DNA of 64,000 nucleotides from JAIPGX01 sp041650475 (lineage in GTDB: Bacteria > Babelota > Babeliae > Babelales > UASB340): the NCBI GenBank assembly GCA_041650475.1, contig JBAZLD010000005.1:24037-88036 (forward strand). Direction: 5' to 3'. The translations under genes were made by a program, and so were the position numbers. Under the pieces are notes generated by a model. It did no database searches. It was not told the DNA's origin and saw only the letters and a list, made by a program, of their open reading frames with translations. This document shows positions 53,101 through 61,718 of this stretch, piece by piece (within the stretch, counting starts at the first letter, position 1; each line of letters begins with the position of its first letter).

Positions 53101-54243
53101 ATGGAAATTTCAAAAGTAGTAAATAATGTTATTCAGGCAACATCTATTAAATATAATAATCTAGTTTATGAGCTAAAACAACAGGGGAAAAAAGTAATTG
53201 TTTTATCTCTAGGCGAGGCTTTTTTTGATATACCACTTTTAAATTTTAAAGATCTTCCCTTTCCTAATATTTATCACTATTCGCATTCTCGAGGCATTCT
53301 AGAACTTAGAAAAAAATTATGCGAATATTATTCAAAATTTTATAACGTATCAGTCGATGCAGAAAACGAAATAATTATCACTGCTGGTTCAAAAATAGCA
53401 ATTTATTTTGTTTTTAAAGCCCTTTTGAATTCAGGCAATGAAGTTATTATTTCTGAACCCGCATGGGTCAGTTATACAGAGCAAGTAAAGCTTTGTTCAG
53501 CGAACCCAGTAACAATTCCATATTGGGAAAAAGTTTATAATTTTGAAAAATATATAACAGAAAAAACAAAAATTATCGTAATTAACAATCCAAATAATCC
53601 ATCCGGAAAAGTATATTCAAAAAATGAATTAGAATTTTTATTAACTTTAGCACAAGAAAAAAATATCTATATATTATCTGACGAAGCATACAGTGATTTT
53701 TTAGTTGATGATAAATTTTATTCTTTGGGATATTTCGACCAATTTAAAAATAATATAGTTATTTGTAATTCAATATCAAAAAATTTTGGAATTTCTGGAT
53801 GGCGTATTGGATATACCATTACTAACAAAAATTTAACAAATGAATTATTAAAATTAAATCAACATTTAATAACGTGTGCACCCACAATTTTAGAATATTA
53901 TTTAGCTCAATATTTTGATGAAATAATAAAAACAACTTATCCACAAATAAAAAAAATTGTACAAACAAGAAACAAAATAGCTAAATATATGGATTTAATT
54001 AATTTAAAATATCTTCCAGGAACATCTACTTTTTATTTTTTTGTTTCAATTGCTCCAAGTAAATTAAATTCTGAAGATTTTTGTACCAAACTTTTATTAG
54101 AAGAAAATATTTCCACCGTTCCAGGAATAGGATATGGTAAATCATGCGATTCATTTATTAGGATTTCGGTTGGAACAGAATCTGAGGAAACAATAAAATA
54201 CGCTTTAACAAAAATACAAAACTTAATTAAACAGACACTATAA
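53101..54243 (+). CDS. Class I/II PLP-dependent aminotransferase
   Basis: The 380-residue fold-type I enzyme shows YSHSRGILELRKKL, ITAGSKIAIYFVFKAL, the NPNNPSGKVYS substrate motif, DEAYSDFL and the PLP lysine Lys227 in SISKNFGISGWRIGY. The C-terminal Arg in FIRISVGT binds the carboxylate. It acts on amino acids, unlike the sugar aminotransferases in this locus. It is the only plus-strand gene between 30520 and the right edge, sits beside the ligase/carrier module and has its own AAAGGAG site. It could produce the amino or keto acid that the ligase activates. Confidence 0.88.
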   Translation: MEISKVVNNVIQATSIKYNNLVYELKQQGKKVIVLSLGEAFFDIPLLNFKDLPFPNIYHYSHSRGILELRKKLCEYYSKFYNVSVDAENEIIITAGSKIAIYFVFKALLNSGNEVIISEPAWVSYTEQVKLCSANPVTIPYWEKVYNFEKYITEKTKIIVINNPNNPSGKVYSKNELEFLLTLAQEKNIYILSDEAYSDFLVDDKFYSLGYFDQFKNNIVICNSISKNFGISGWRIGYTITNKNLTNELLKLNQHLITCAPTILEYYLAQYFDEIIKTTYPQIKKIVQTRNKIAKYMDLINLKYLPGTSTFYFFVSIAPSKLNSEDFCTKLLLEENISTVPGIGYGKSCDSFIRISVGTESEETIKYALTKIQNLIKQTL

Positions 54244-54256
54244 AAATATTATTTAA

Positions 54257-54964
54257 CTATAAAAGTTTAATAACATAAGCTGTTGGTTGCCTATTATAAG
54301 GTAAATGCTGTATATGATTTTTACCTATATATTTTTCTAAAATTGTACTTTCACTTGGAGAACATTCCGCATTATAATGGTCCATAATAATAATTCCACC
54401 ATTAACTAATCTTGGCCAAAAATGTTCTAAAGCTTTTTCTAAAACTTGAGCTATACCACAATCAATAAAAACCATTTTAAACCTTAAATGAATATTATTT
54501 TTAAAAAAATTATCTAAATCTTTCGTTATATCCAATTTATGAATAATCGAAATATCATTAAGTTGTTGTAAATCAATTAATTTTAAAATATTTTCATAAG
54601 TACAATCGGCGTATAAACCTTCTTGATTTTTATCATCATTATTTGAGGGCTGCATCCCCTTGAACCAGTCAAACCCATGAACTTGCGTTAAAGCATATGA
54701 TTCAAATAAACGAACTAATTTTGACATAAAAAAAAATGAAGATCCTTTCCATGTTCCAATATCGGCTATATGACCTGATAATTCATGAACTTTTTTATAA
54801 AGGTCATAAAAAAATAAATATCTTGCTAAATTTACATGTCCAACAAAAACGGGAAACTGATGTATAAAATCTATTTTAGGAATATCCAAATCAAAAATTT
54901 TTTGAATATTTTTATGAAAAGTTTTATCAATATCTTTGTACTTATTAAAACCCATATATTCCAT
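54257..54964 (-). CDS. TylF/CmcI-like SAM-dependent methyltransferase
   Basis: The 235-residue protein has GHIADIGTWKGSSFFFMSKLV as motif I, VHGFDWFKGMQPSNNDD, then FKMVFIDCGIAQVLEKALEHFWPRLVNGGIIIMDHYNA. The FIDC-x-GGIIIMDHY organisation resembles the macrocin-O-methyltransferase (TylF) group, where an acidic residue binds Mg2+. The substrate is a sugar hydroxyl by analogy. ATG 54964 is preferred; it has GGGAG at the proper distance, whereas a TTG upstream would translate that site. Confidence 0.82.
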   Translation of the reverse strand: MEYMGFNKYKDIDKTFHKNIQKIFDLDIPKIDFIHQFPVFVGHVNLARYLFFYDLYKKVHELSGHIADIGTWKGSSFFFMSKLVRLFESYALTQVHGFDWFKGMQPSNNDDKNQEGLYADCTYENILKLIDLQQLNDISIIHKLDITKDLDNFFKNNIHLRFKMVFIDCGIAQVLEKALEHFWPRLVNGGIIIMDHYNAECSPSESTILEKYIGKNHIQHLPYNRQPTAYVIKLL

Positions 54965-54988
54965 TACAACTCCCAAATTTTAAAATTT

Positions 54989-55462
54989 TTAATTTCTATA
55001 TTCAAATTTCATACAACTAGTTTGTCCGGAAAAATCTTTTGAAATAAAATTATAACCTGATTTTAAAAAACTTTTGATTGATGCTTTATTATTTTCTTTT
55101 ATATAAGCATATATTTTTTTTGCTTTATAATCTTTTGTTAATTTATCAGAAACCTCTTTTAAAACTAAGCTTGCTAACCCTTTACCCCTAAATTCTTTAG
55201 CAATACTTATGCCAATCAAATATACATCTTGATTTTGCAAAATTTTATCAAATCGCACTTGTCCAATAAAATTGTTATCTTGATCTTCGATAATATAAAA
55301 AATGCAATCTTTATTCTCAATTTTTTTCTGAAACCATTTAACATGATCTTGCCAATTAATAAATTCTGGATGAAAAGAATTTTGGCGAACAATTGTATCA
55401 TTAGCTAAATCAAATACCTTTTTTATATCATTATTATTTGCTAATCTAATTTTAAAAAACAT
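54989..55462 (-). CDS. pseH: GNAT acetyltransferase, probable PseH
   Basis: The 157-residue GNAT domain carries VRQNSFHPEFINWQDHVKWFQKKI, GQVRFD, the acetyl-CoA loop FRGKGLASLVLKEV and ENNKASIKSFLKSGY. The first motif is the one seen in PseH and in PseG-PseH fusions, which N-acetylate UDP-4-amino-4,6-dideoxy-N-acetyl-altrosamine. It follows pseC and pseB in the same direction with two genes between. There is no hydrolase domain here, so it does not supply the PseG step. Confidence 0.78.
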   Translation of the reverse strand: MFFKIRLANNNDIKKVFDLANDTIVRQNSFHPEFINWQDHVKWFQKKIENKDCIFYIIEDQDNNFIGQVRFDKILQNQDVYLIGISIAKEFRGKGLASLVLKEVSDKLTKDYKAKKIYAYIKENNKASIKSFLKSGYNFISKDFSGQTSCMKFEYRN

Positions 55463-55467
55463 AATTT

Positions 55468-56031
55468 TTAATTTTTAATTAAATATTTTTTTAATTTAAA
55501 ATTTTTAATATTTTTAAAAATCAATTTATGTAATAAATTCATACAGCAAGCAAAAATTAATCTTTCTATTGCAACTACAGGAATCAAAGACATCCACATA
55601 AATGCTGTCATAGGAACAGTATAAAGCCAAATTACACTACCAACAGCATGTGCAACAAAAGTTGTTGCTAAAGCTGTTAAAAAATGAGAATTATAAAATC
55701 TAAATTTATTTAAAAAATAAATAATCATTGGTATAAACCAATAAAAAGAATAGATATAAGCTTTATTTCCCTCTGGATGCAAAGTAAAAAGTATAATACA
55801 CATAATGGGTAATAAAACTTTTAATACAAAATTTAAAAGTTTTATAAACTTTGTATTACTAATTTTTTGTTTTATAGAAACACTCCAACATAAAGTAGAT
55901 AAAAGTGTTGGTAAGCCAAAAGTTACACATTTTGATATAAAGCAATATTTAAAAAATAAAAAAATATAAAAGAAAAAGCCTATAAATGGTATTGATAATA
56001 GTGGTTGAATAAAATTTAAAATAGATATCAT
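55468..56031 (-). CDS. Small polytopic membrane protein of unknown function
   Basis: The 187-residue protein is hydrophobic with five or six predicted membrane helices and a basic C-terminal tail (KNIKNFKLKKYLIKN). A conserved-looking HAVGSVIWLYTVPMTAFMW segment lies near helix five. It resembles small integral proteins such as transporter S-components only in general shape, so I do not assign a family. Its position between pseH and the TIM-barrel gene suggests a link to nonulosonate metabolism, but this is weak. Confidence 0.7.
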   Translation of the reverse strand: MISILNFIQPLLSIPFIGFFFYIFLFFKYCFISKCVTFGLPTLLSTLCWSVSIKQKISNTKFIKLLNFVLKVLLPIMCIILFTLHPEGNKAYIYSFYWFIPMIIYFLNKFRFYNSHFLTALATTFVAHAVGSVIWLYTVPMTAFMWMSLIPVVAIERLIFACCMNLLHKLIFKNIKNFKLKKYLIKN

Positions 56032-56040
56032 ACAAAAATC

Positions 56041-56838
56041 CTAAACTATTAATTTTAATTTATTAATATCTTGCTCAAAATCTTTTAAATTATCTTGAAA
56101 ATTTTTCTTCGTTTCAAGAGTAACAAAAGAATCTTTTGATAACAAATTTAAAATTTTTTTAAAATCAAAATTACCATGCCCAATATTTTTATGCTCATCT
56201 AAAACCCCATTAAAATCGCCATCTGCTACATGATAAATTTTAGGTTCAAGTTTATTAAATTGATTTAAAAATTCAAAAATATCTTTTTTATGTGCATTCG
56301 CTGAGTATATGGCATGAGCAATATCAAAACAAAAGCCAATATTTGTATTTTTTATAATAAATTCAACTTCTTTAGGTTGGCTACCAACACATGTTACATT
56401 ATCAACAATGCCATAATATGGTTTATTTTCTATCAAAGCTTTATTAACGTCTATAATATTTTTATTACTTAATTGATTTATCTGGTAACAAGTTTCTTTT
56501 ATTTCACCATTTATACCAGGGTGAAAAATAACAAATTTCGCATTAAGTGTATTAGCAAAATCAAAAGCTTCTTTTGCTAACAATACATTATTTTGAAAAA
56601 ATTCTCTTTTAGCAAAATTTAATCCAGTCATAGAATGTGCGGCATGAATTATGTATGGTATTTTTAGATTCTGCCAAAATTTTACAAATTCTTTATAAGA
56701 ATTAGGCACAGCGAATAATTCTATATAAGAATATAAACCTAAATCATATAATTTAATTGCGCTATCTATATAATTTGTATTTTTAGACCAAAGTTTTAAA
56801 CCAAATTTAAACATAAATTTATTAAAATTATTTAACAC
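56041..56838 (-). CDS. Xylose-isomerase-like TIM-barrel protein
   Basis: The 265-residue protein belongs to the sugar-phosphate isomerase/endonuclease IV fold. It has FVIFHPGINGEIKET, IVDNVTCVG, GFCFDIAHAIYSANAH, KIYHVADGDFNGVLDEHKNIGHGNFDF and FVTLETKK, with His, Asp and Glu in metal-site positions. It starts with GTG and overlaps pseC by seven bases. In most pathways this slot holds pseG; here a metal-dependent barrel is present instead. It may be an isomerase, or a hydrolase replacing PseG. The second option is speculative. Confidence 0.8.
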   Translation of the reverse strand: MLNNFNKFMFKFGLKLWSKNTNYIDSAIKLYDLGLYSYIELFAVPNSYKEFVKFWQNLKIPYIIHAAHSMTGLNFAKREFFQNNVLLAKEAFDFANTLNAKFVIFHPGINGEIKETCYQINQLSNKNIIDVNKALIENKPYYGIVDNVTCVGSQPKEVEFIIKNTNIGFCFDIAHAIYSANAHKKDIFEFLNQFNKLEPKIYHVADGDFNGVLDEHKNIGHGNFDFKKILNLLSKDSFVTLETKKNFQDNLKDFEQDINKLKLIV

Positions 56839-57995
56839 AAATCTTTAATAATTTTTATTATTTTTTTTACATCTTTATAACTTAAATCTGGATAAAGTGG
56901 CAGCGATATTTCTTGATCATAAAATTTTTCTGCCACAGGATAATCACCGATCTTAAATCCAATATTTTTATAGTATGGCTGCGTATGCACTGGTATATAA
57001 TGAACCTGTAAATTTATATTATATTCCTGCAATTTGGCAAAAAGTTCTTTTTTAGTAATTTTTATTTTTTCAAAATTTATTAATAATGGGCATAAGTGAA
57101 ATGCAGCATCAGAAAATTCTTTTTCTTCTAAAAATTCAAATCTAGGATCACCTGAAAATTCTTGCTTATAAATTCCAACTATTTTTTTACGTTTTTCTTT
57201 AAATTTATCTAATCTTTTTAATTGTGAAATACCCAATGCTGCATGAATATCGGATAATCTGAAATTATAACCAAGTAGATGTTGTTCATAATACCAAGGA
57301 CCATGGTTCTCTATAGATTTATCCTGAAATTTTTCAGAATTTTTTGTAATGCCATGTGTTCGTAATAATAATAATTTTTCATATAAATTTTTATTATTTG
57401 TCGTTATCGCACCGCCTTCGGCGGTAGTTATAGTTTTTACTGGGTGAAAAGAAAAAATTGTCATATCGCAAAATTTGCAAGAACCAACTTTATGATTTTT
57501 ATACAAAGAGCCTATTGCATGTGCAGCATCTTCTATAATAAAAAGATTATGCTGTTTTGCAATACCATAAATCTTTTCCATATCACAAGACTGTCCTGCA
57601 AAGTGTACTGGAATTATTGCTTTTGTATTTTTTGTTATTTGTTTTTTTATTTCTTCAGGATCTATATTGGCTGTATCTTTTTCTATATCAGCAAATTTTA
57701 CTGTGCCCCCAACATATAAAATAGCATTAGCAGAAGCCACAAAAGTATTGGGCGATGTTATGACTTCACTATCTATTTTTATATTTAAAGCTAAAAGAGA
57801 TACGTGCAAGGCTACTGTAGCATTAGAAAGTGCAACGCAATATTTTGCACCTGTATAATCACAAATAGCTTTTTCAAATTCTTTAATTTTTGGACCTTGT
57901 GTTAACCATGGAGATCTTAAAGTCTTTATAACAGCCCAAATATCTCTTATAGATATAGATTGTTTGCCATAGGTATAATTTTTATTAAAGTTCAT
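56832..57995 (-). CDS. pseC: UDP-4-amino-4,6-dideoxy-N-acetyl-beta-L-altrosamine transaminase
   Basis: This PLP-dependent enzyme aminates the PseB product. The 387 residues show SPWLTQGPKIKEFE, ALSNATVALHVSLLAL, VHFAGQSCDMEKIY, EDAAHAIGS and the PLP-lysine motif FHPVKTITTAEGG with Lys187. FHPVK and the length match PseC. It overlaps pseB by 11 bases. A C-terminal half typical of DegT dimers (IPLYPDLSYKDVKKIIK) is intact. Confidence 0.94.
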   Translation of the reverse strand: MNFNKNYTYGKQSISIRDIWAVIKTLRSPWLTQGPKIKEFEKAICDYTGAKYCVALSNATVALHVSLLALNIKIDSEVITSPNTFVASANAILYVGGTVKFADIEKDTANIDPEEIKKQITKNTKAIIPVHFAGQSCDMEKIYGIAKQHNLFIIEDAAHAIGSLYKNHKVGSCKFCDMTIFSFHPVKTITTAEGGAITTNNKNLYEKLLLLRTHGITKNSEKFQDKSIENHGPWYYEQHLLGYNFRLSDIHAALGISQLKRLDKFKEKRKKIVGIYKQEFSGDPRFEFLEEKEFSDAAFHLCPLLINFEKIKITKKELFAKLQEYNINLQVHYIPVHTQPYYKNIGFKIGDYPVAEKFYDQEISLPLYPDLSYKDVKKIIKIIKDLC

Positions 57996-58974
57996 TTAAC
58001 ATGACTTTCATTTGGTCTATGTCAAGCCATTCTTTATTACTACCACTATGATACTCAAAATTTTTTTCTACTTTTTTTGCTTGCTTATAAAAATTGTCCA
58101 ATTCACTGCACTTAAAAGCAGGTTTTACAACAAAATATTTATCAAATTCAAAAGTATTTCTGGCATCTTCTCGGGTAATCATAACTTCATGAATTTTTTC
58201 ACCAGGTCTAATACCAACTGTTTTTAATGGAACTTGTGGAGCAATTGCTCTTGCTAAATCTACAACTCGCATTGATGGTATTTTTTTTACGAAAAGCTCA
58301 CCGCCTCTCATAATTTCTAAAGCCATTAAAACCATTTCTACAGCATCTTCAAGTTTAAGCCAAAAGCGAGTCATTTGGTTATCTGTTATTGGTAATTCAT
58401 TTATACCATTTTTTATTAATTCTTTAAAATAGGGAATAACTGAACCGCGACTACCTGCGACATTGCCATAACGCACAACAGAAAAACGTGTTTCATGCAA
58501 TCCCGCATAAACATTGCCTGCAATAAAAAGCTTATCTGAACATAATTTTGTAGCACCATAAAGATTAACTGGCGCACAAGCTTTATCTGTACTTAATGCA
58601 ACTACTTTTTGAATATTTCTGTCTATCGCTGCATCTATCACATTTTGTGCTCCAAGAATATTTGTTTTTATAGCCTCAAATGGATTATATTCGCAAGATG
58701 GCACCTGTTTTAATGCTGCAGCATGAATCACAATATCAACACCATCAAATGCTCTATAAAGTCTCTCTCTGTCTCGAACGTCGCCCACAAAAAATCTAAG
58801 TTTTTTATTATCTTGAAACTGCGGCATATTTGACATGACAAACTGTTTATATTCGTCACGAGAAAAAATTATAACTCTTTCTAAATCTGGAAATCTTTTC
58901 AAGATAATTTCTATAAATTTTTTTCCAAAAGAACCCGTGCCACCGGTAACTAGTATCGATTTACCATTTAACAT
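57985..58974 (-). CDS. pseB: UDP-N-acetylglucosamine 4,6-dehydratase (inverting)
   Basis: First enzyme of the pseudaminic acid pathway, acting on UDP-GlcNAc with retention of bound NADP. The 329-residue SDR shows VTGGTGSFGKKFIE, IFSRDEYKQ, AAALKQVPSCEYNPFEAI, the catalytic STDKACAPVNLYGATK, VVRYGNVAGSRGSV and MTRFWL. These features separate PseB from the membrane-anchored WbpM/FlaA1 class. An AGAGTAGAG site precedes the ATG. It overlaps fcl upstream by seven bases. Confidence 0.96.
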   Translation of the reverse strand: MLNGKSILVTGGTGSFGKKFIEIILKRFPDLERVIIFSRDEYKQFVMSNMPQFQDNKKLRFFVGDVRDRERLYRAFDGVDIVIHAAALKQVPSCEYNPFEAIKTNILGAQNVIDAAIDRNIQKVVALSTDKACAPVNLYGATKLCSDKLFIAGNVYAGLHETRFSVVRYGNVAGSRGSVIPYFKELIKNGINELPITDNQMTRFWLKLEDAVEMVLMALEIMRGGELFVKKIPSMRVVDLARAIAPQVPLKTVGIRPGEKIHEVMITREDARNTFEFDKYFVVKPAFKCSELDNFYKQAKKVEKNFEYHSGSNKEWLDIDQMKVMLNEL

Positions 58975-59948
58975 TCTCTACTCTCTTTAAATTTTATATT
59001 ATTTTGTTTAATTTTTTCTAAACTTAAAAAACTTTGGTATGCCTGCTTAATACCATCTTTTAAAGAAATTTTATATTGCCAACCTAAATTATTAATTTTT
59101 GAAACATCTAAAAGTTTTTTTGGTGTACCATCTGGCTTAGTTGTATCAAATTCTATATAGCCATTAAAGCGAACTATTTCTTTTACTAATAAAGCTAAAT
59201 CTTTTATAGAAATATCTTGCCCAGTTCCAATATTAATAATTTCACCAATATCAGAATAATTATAATTTTGCATTAAAAAAATAACAGCTTGCACCAAATC
59301 ATAAACATGCATAAATTCTCGATATACAGAACCTGTTCCCCAAATAATAACTTTGTCTTTTTGCAAAATTTTAGCTTCATGAAATTTTCTGATAAGAGCA
59401 GGCAAAACATGCGAATTATTTAAATCAAAATTATCCCCAGGCCCATATAAATTTGTGGGCATTACAGAAATAAAATTAGTATTATATTGTTCGTTATAAT
59501 ATCGGCAAAGTTTTATTGCTGCTATTTTGGCCATCGCATATGCCTCATTTGTAGGTTCTAGAAGTCCAGACAAAAGATATTCTTCTTTTAATGGTTGTGG
59601 CGCAAATTTTGGATAAATACAAGAAGAACCAAGATTTAAAAGTTTTTTAACACCAAATATATAACTTGCGTGAATTACGTTAGAAGCAATCATTAAATTA
59701 TCATAAATAAATTCTGCCTTATATGTACTGTTAGCTAAAATTCCACCAACTTTTGCAGCCGCTAAAAAAACATATTCTGGTTTTTCTTTTGCAAAAAAAT
59801 TTTCTGTTGCTTGTTGATTACGTAAATCTAATTCTTTAAAATTTTTTGTAATTATATTTTTGTAGCCTAGTTTTATTAACTCTTTTAAAATGTTAGATCC
59901 TACTAAACCATCATGTCCGGCCAAATAGATTTTTGAAAAAATATTCAT
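58968..59948 (-). CDS. fcl: GDP-L-fucose synthase
   Basis: This bifunctional epimerase/reductase converts GDP-4-keto-6-deoxymannose, the Gmd product, to GDP-L-fucose. The 326 residues show YLAGHDGLVGSNI, AAAKVGGILANSTYKAEFIYDNL, LGSSCIYP, the catalytic YAMAK, MPTNLYGPGDNFD and GSVYREFMHVYDL. Two conserved regions for epimerisation (Cys/His near the SSCIYP and NSHV sites) are present. gmd lies 28 kb away in the same locus, so the pathway is probably complete. Confidence 0.94.
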   Translation of the reverse strand: MNIFSKIYLAGHDGLVGSNILKELIKLGYKNIITKNFKELDLRNQQATENFFAKEKPEYVFLAAAKVGGILANSTYKAEFIYDNLMIASNVIHASYIFGVKKLLNLGSSCIYPKFAPQPLKEEYLLSGLLEPTNEAYAMAKIAAIKLCRYYNEQYNTNFISVMPTNLYGPGDNFDLNNSHVLPALIRKFHEAKILQKDKVIIWGTGSVYREFMHVYDLVQAVIFLMQNYNYSDIGEIINIGTGQDISIKDLALLVKEIVRFNGYIEFDTTKPDGTPKKLLDVSKINNLGWQYKISLKDGIKQAYQSFLSLEKIKQNNIKFKESREC

Positions 59949-59962
59949 AACTACTCTTTTAG

Positions 59963-61714
59963 TTAGTTTTTTTGAATTATATTATTATCTTGTTTTCTAT
60001 TATAAAGTGTATGTAAATCTTCAACCAAACTAACTTTACTATTTTCTATTTTATAAATAAAATCACACTTTTCAACAGTAGATAATCTATGTGCAACTAT
60101 AATCAAAGTTTTATTTTTATCTAGGCTATAAATTTCTTTCATAATTTTTTCTTCAGTTTCATTATCAAGCGCAGATGTTGCTTCATCAAGAACTAAAAGT
60201 TCAGGATCATCATAAAGAGCTCGTGCAATCGCCACTCTTTGTTTTTGACCACCGCTAAGCAAAATACCACCTTCTCCAACTTTAGTGTTTACGCCATTTT
60301 GTGTTAATAAAAAATCGTATATATTTGCTTTTTTCAAAGATTCTATAATTTTTTGTTCATTATAAATTCGACCAAATACTATATTATCTGCAATTGTGCC
60401 ATCAAAAAGATATATTTGTTGTGGTATATAACCAATTTTATTTCGCCAAGATTTTATGTTTTGCGTAGTTAATTCTTGATTATCTATAAATATAGAACCA
60501 TATGTAACTTTATATAACCCCATCAAAATATCAACAATCGTGCTTTTGCCTGAGCCACTCTCTCCGATAAATGCTGTTCGACAACCCTTTTGAATTGTTA
60601 AATTTATGCTATCAAGAATTTTGTTTTTTTCATTATAGCTAAAAGAAAAATTTTCTAATCTTATTTCTTTTTCAAATTCAACTTTCTCATTACCAAGTTC
60701 TTCTAATTCATAAGTAAGATAAGTTTGAACAGAATCTATTGCATTTCTACAGAACATAATTTGATTATAGCTACTAATAATTTTATTTGCTGATGGCAAA
60801 AATCTATAAAATGCAAAAGCGTACATTGATATCACTGGAATTATACCATTTGCAGTGCTATACAAATAAACAACATAAATAATTATAGCTATTAAAAGAG
60901 AAAAACCCATTGTCTCTAATAAAATTCTAGGAGAATTTTGCAAAACTGTATTTAAAGTATTTGCTTTTACTATATCAGATCCAGCTTTATCAAATTTTTG
61001 CAAAACACGTTTTTCATTAGAAAATAATTTTATTAACTTAAAGCTCCAAAATGCTTCACTAAAAGTTTTAGCTAATTCTAAATTTAACAAATTACTTTTT
61101 TTGCCAGCTTCAGCCAATCTCTTTGAAAAAGCTTTAATTATAAAAAATATTTTTACAGCCAAAAGAACAGTTAAAACTGCTGTCATTTTCCAGTTGACAA
61201 ATAATAAGGTCAAATAAATAAATGCAACAGTAAGTACTTCAGAAAAAATTATTAAAATAGCAGATAAAATTTGTGTGATTTGTCCAGCATCTGCAAATAT
61301 AACTTTATTTATAGAAGAAGAATTATTAGCTGTATAATCTTTGTAGTTAAAATTTAAGTAATTTTGAAAAAATTTAAATGCAAAATATTTAAATCTTCCC
61401 TGAGAAAAACGGCTCATTGCATATGTAAAAGATGCAATAATTAAACCGCGAAATAAATAAAATAAAATTAAAAAACAACCAAGTATAACTACAAAATTTG
61501 ATGGTGAAGAACAGTTTAAAAATTTATAAACAAAACTAAAATATTTATTTTTAAAAACTAAATCAAAATTTGTAGCAACAGATGCAAAAAGCATTATTAA
61601 TGAAACACTGAATGTTTCTAAAAAAGAAACAAAAAACGACGCACCAAGTAACAAAAATAAAATTTTTTTATCGCGTCTTGAAAGCAGTGCTCTTAATTTA
61701 CCAAATATTGTCAT
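59963..61714 (-). CDS. PglK-like ABC flippase/exporter
   Basis: The 583-residue half-transporter has six membrane helices (about 20-320), beginning with SFFVSFLETFSVSLIMLF. The nucleotide-binding domain has Walker A GESGSGKST, signature LSGGQKQR, Walker B LLVLDEATSALD and the H-loop IIVAHR. ETFSVSLIMLF near helix one and the length resemble PglK-type flippases of lipid-linked oligosaccharides. Position in the glycan locus fits export of the polyprenyl-linked chain. I prefer ATG 61714; a TTG 24 bases upstream would overlap the preceding gene. Confidence 0.85.
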   Translation of the reverse strand: MTIFGKLRALLSRRDKKILFLLLGASFFVSFLETFSVSLIMLFASVATNFDLVFKNKYFSFVYKFLNCSSPSNFVVILGCFLILFYLFRGLIIASFTYAMSRFSQGRFKYFAFKFFQNYLNFNYKDYTANNSSSINKVIFADAGQITQILSAILIIFSEVLTVAFIYLTLLFVNWKMTAVLTVLLAVKIFFIIKAFSKRLAEAGKKSNLLNLELAKTFSEAFWSFKLIKLFSNEKRVLQKFDKAGSDIVKANTLNTVLQNSPRILLETMGFSLLIAIIIYVVYLYSTANGIIPVISMYAFAFYRFLPSANKIISSYNQIMFCRNAIDSVQTYLTYELEELGNEKVEFEKEIRLENFSFSYNEKNKILDSINLTIQKGCRTAFIGESGSGKSTIVDILMGLYKVTYGSIFIDNQELTTQNIKSWRNKIGYIPQQIYLFDGTIADNIVFGRIYNEQKIIESLKKANIYDFLLTQNGVNTKVGEGGILLSGGQKQRVAIARALYDDPELLVLDEATSALDNETEEKIMKEIYSLDKNKTLIIVAHRLSTVEKCDFIYKIENSKVSLVEDLHTLYNRKQDNNIIQKN

Positions 61715-61718
61715 AAAA

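Noticed and set aside
57410..57424. GC-rich hairpin ACCGCC-TTC-GGCGGT-like in pseC
   Set aside because: It encodes the invariant TTAEGGA stretch next to the PLP lysine; the pairing is a codon coincidence and shares nothing with the palindromic repeats.
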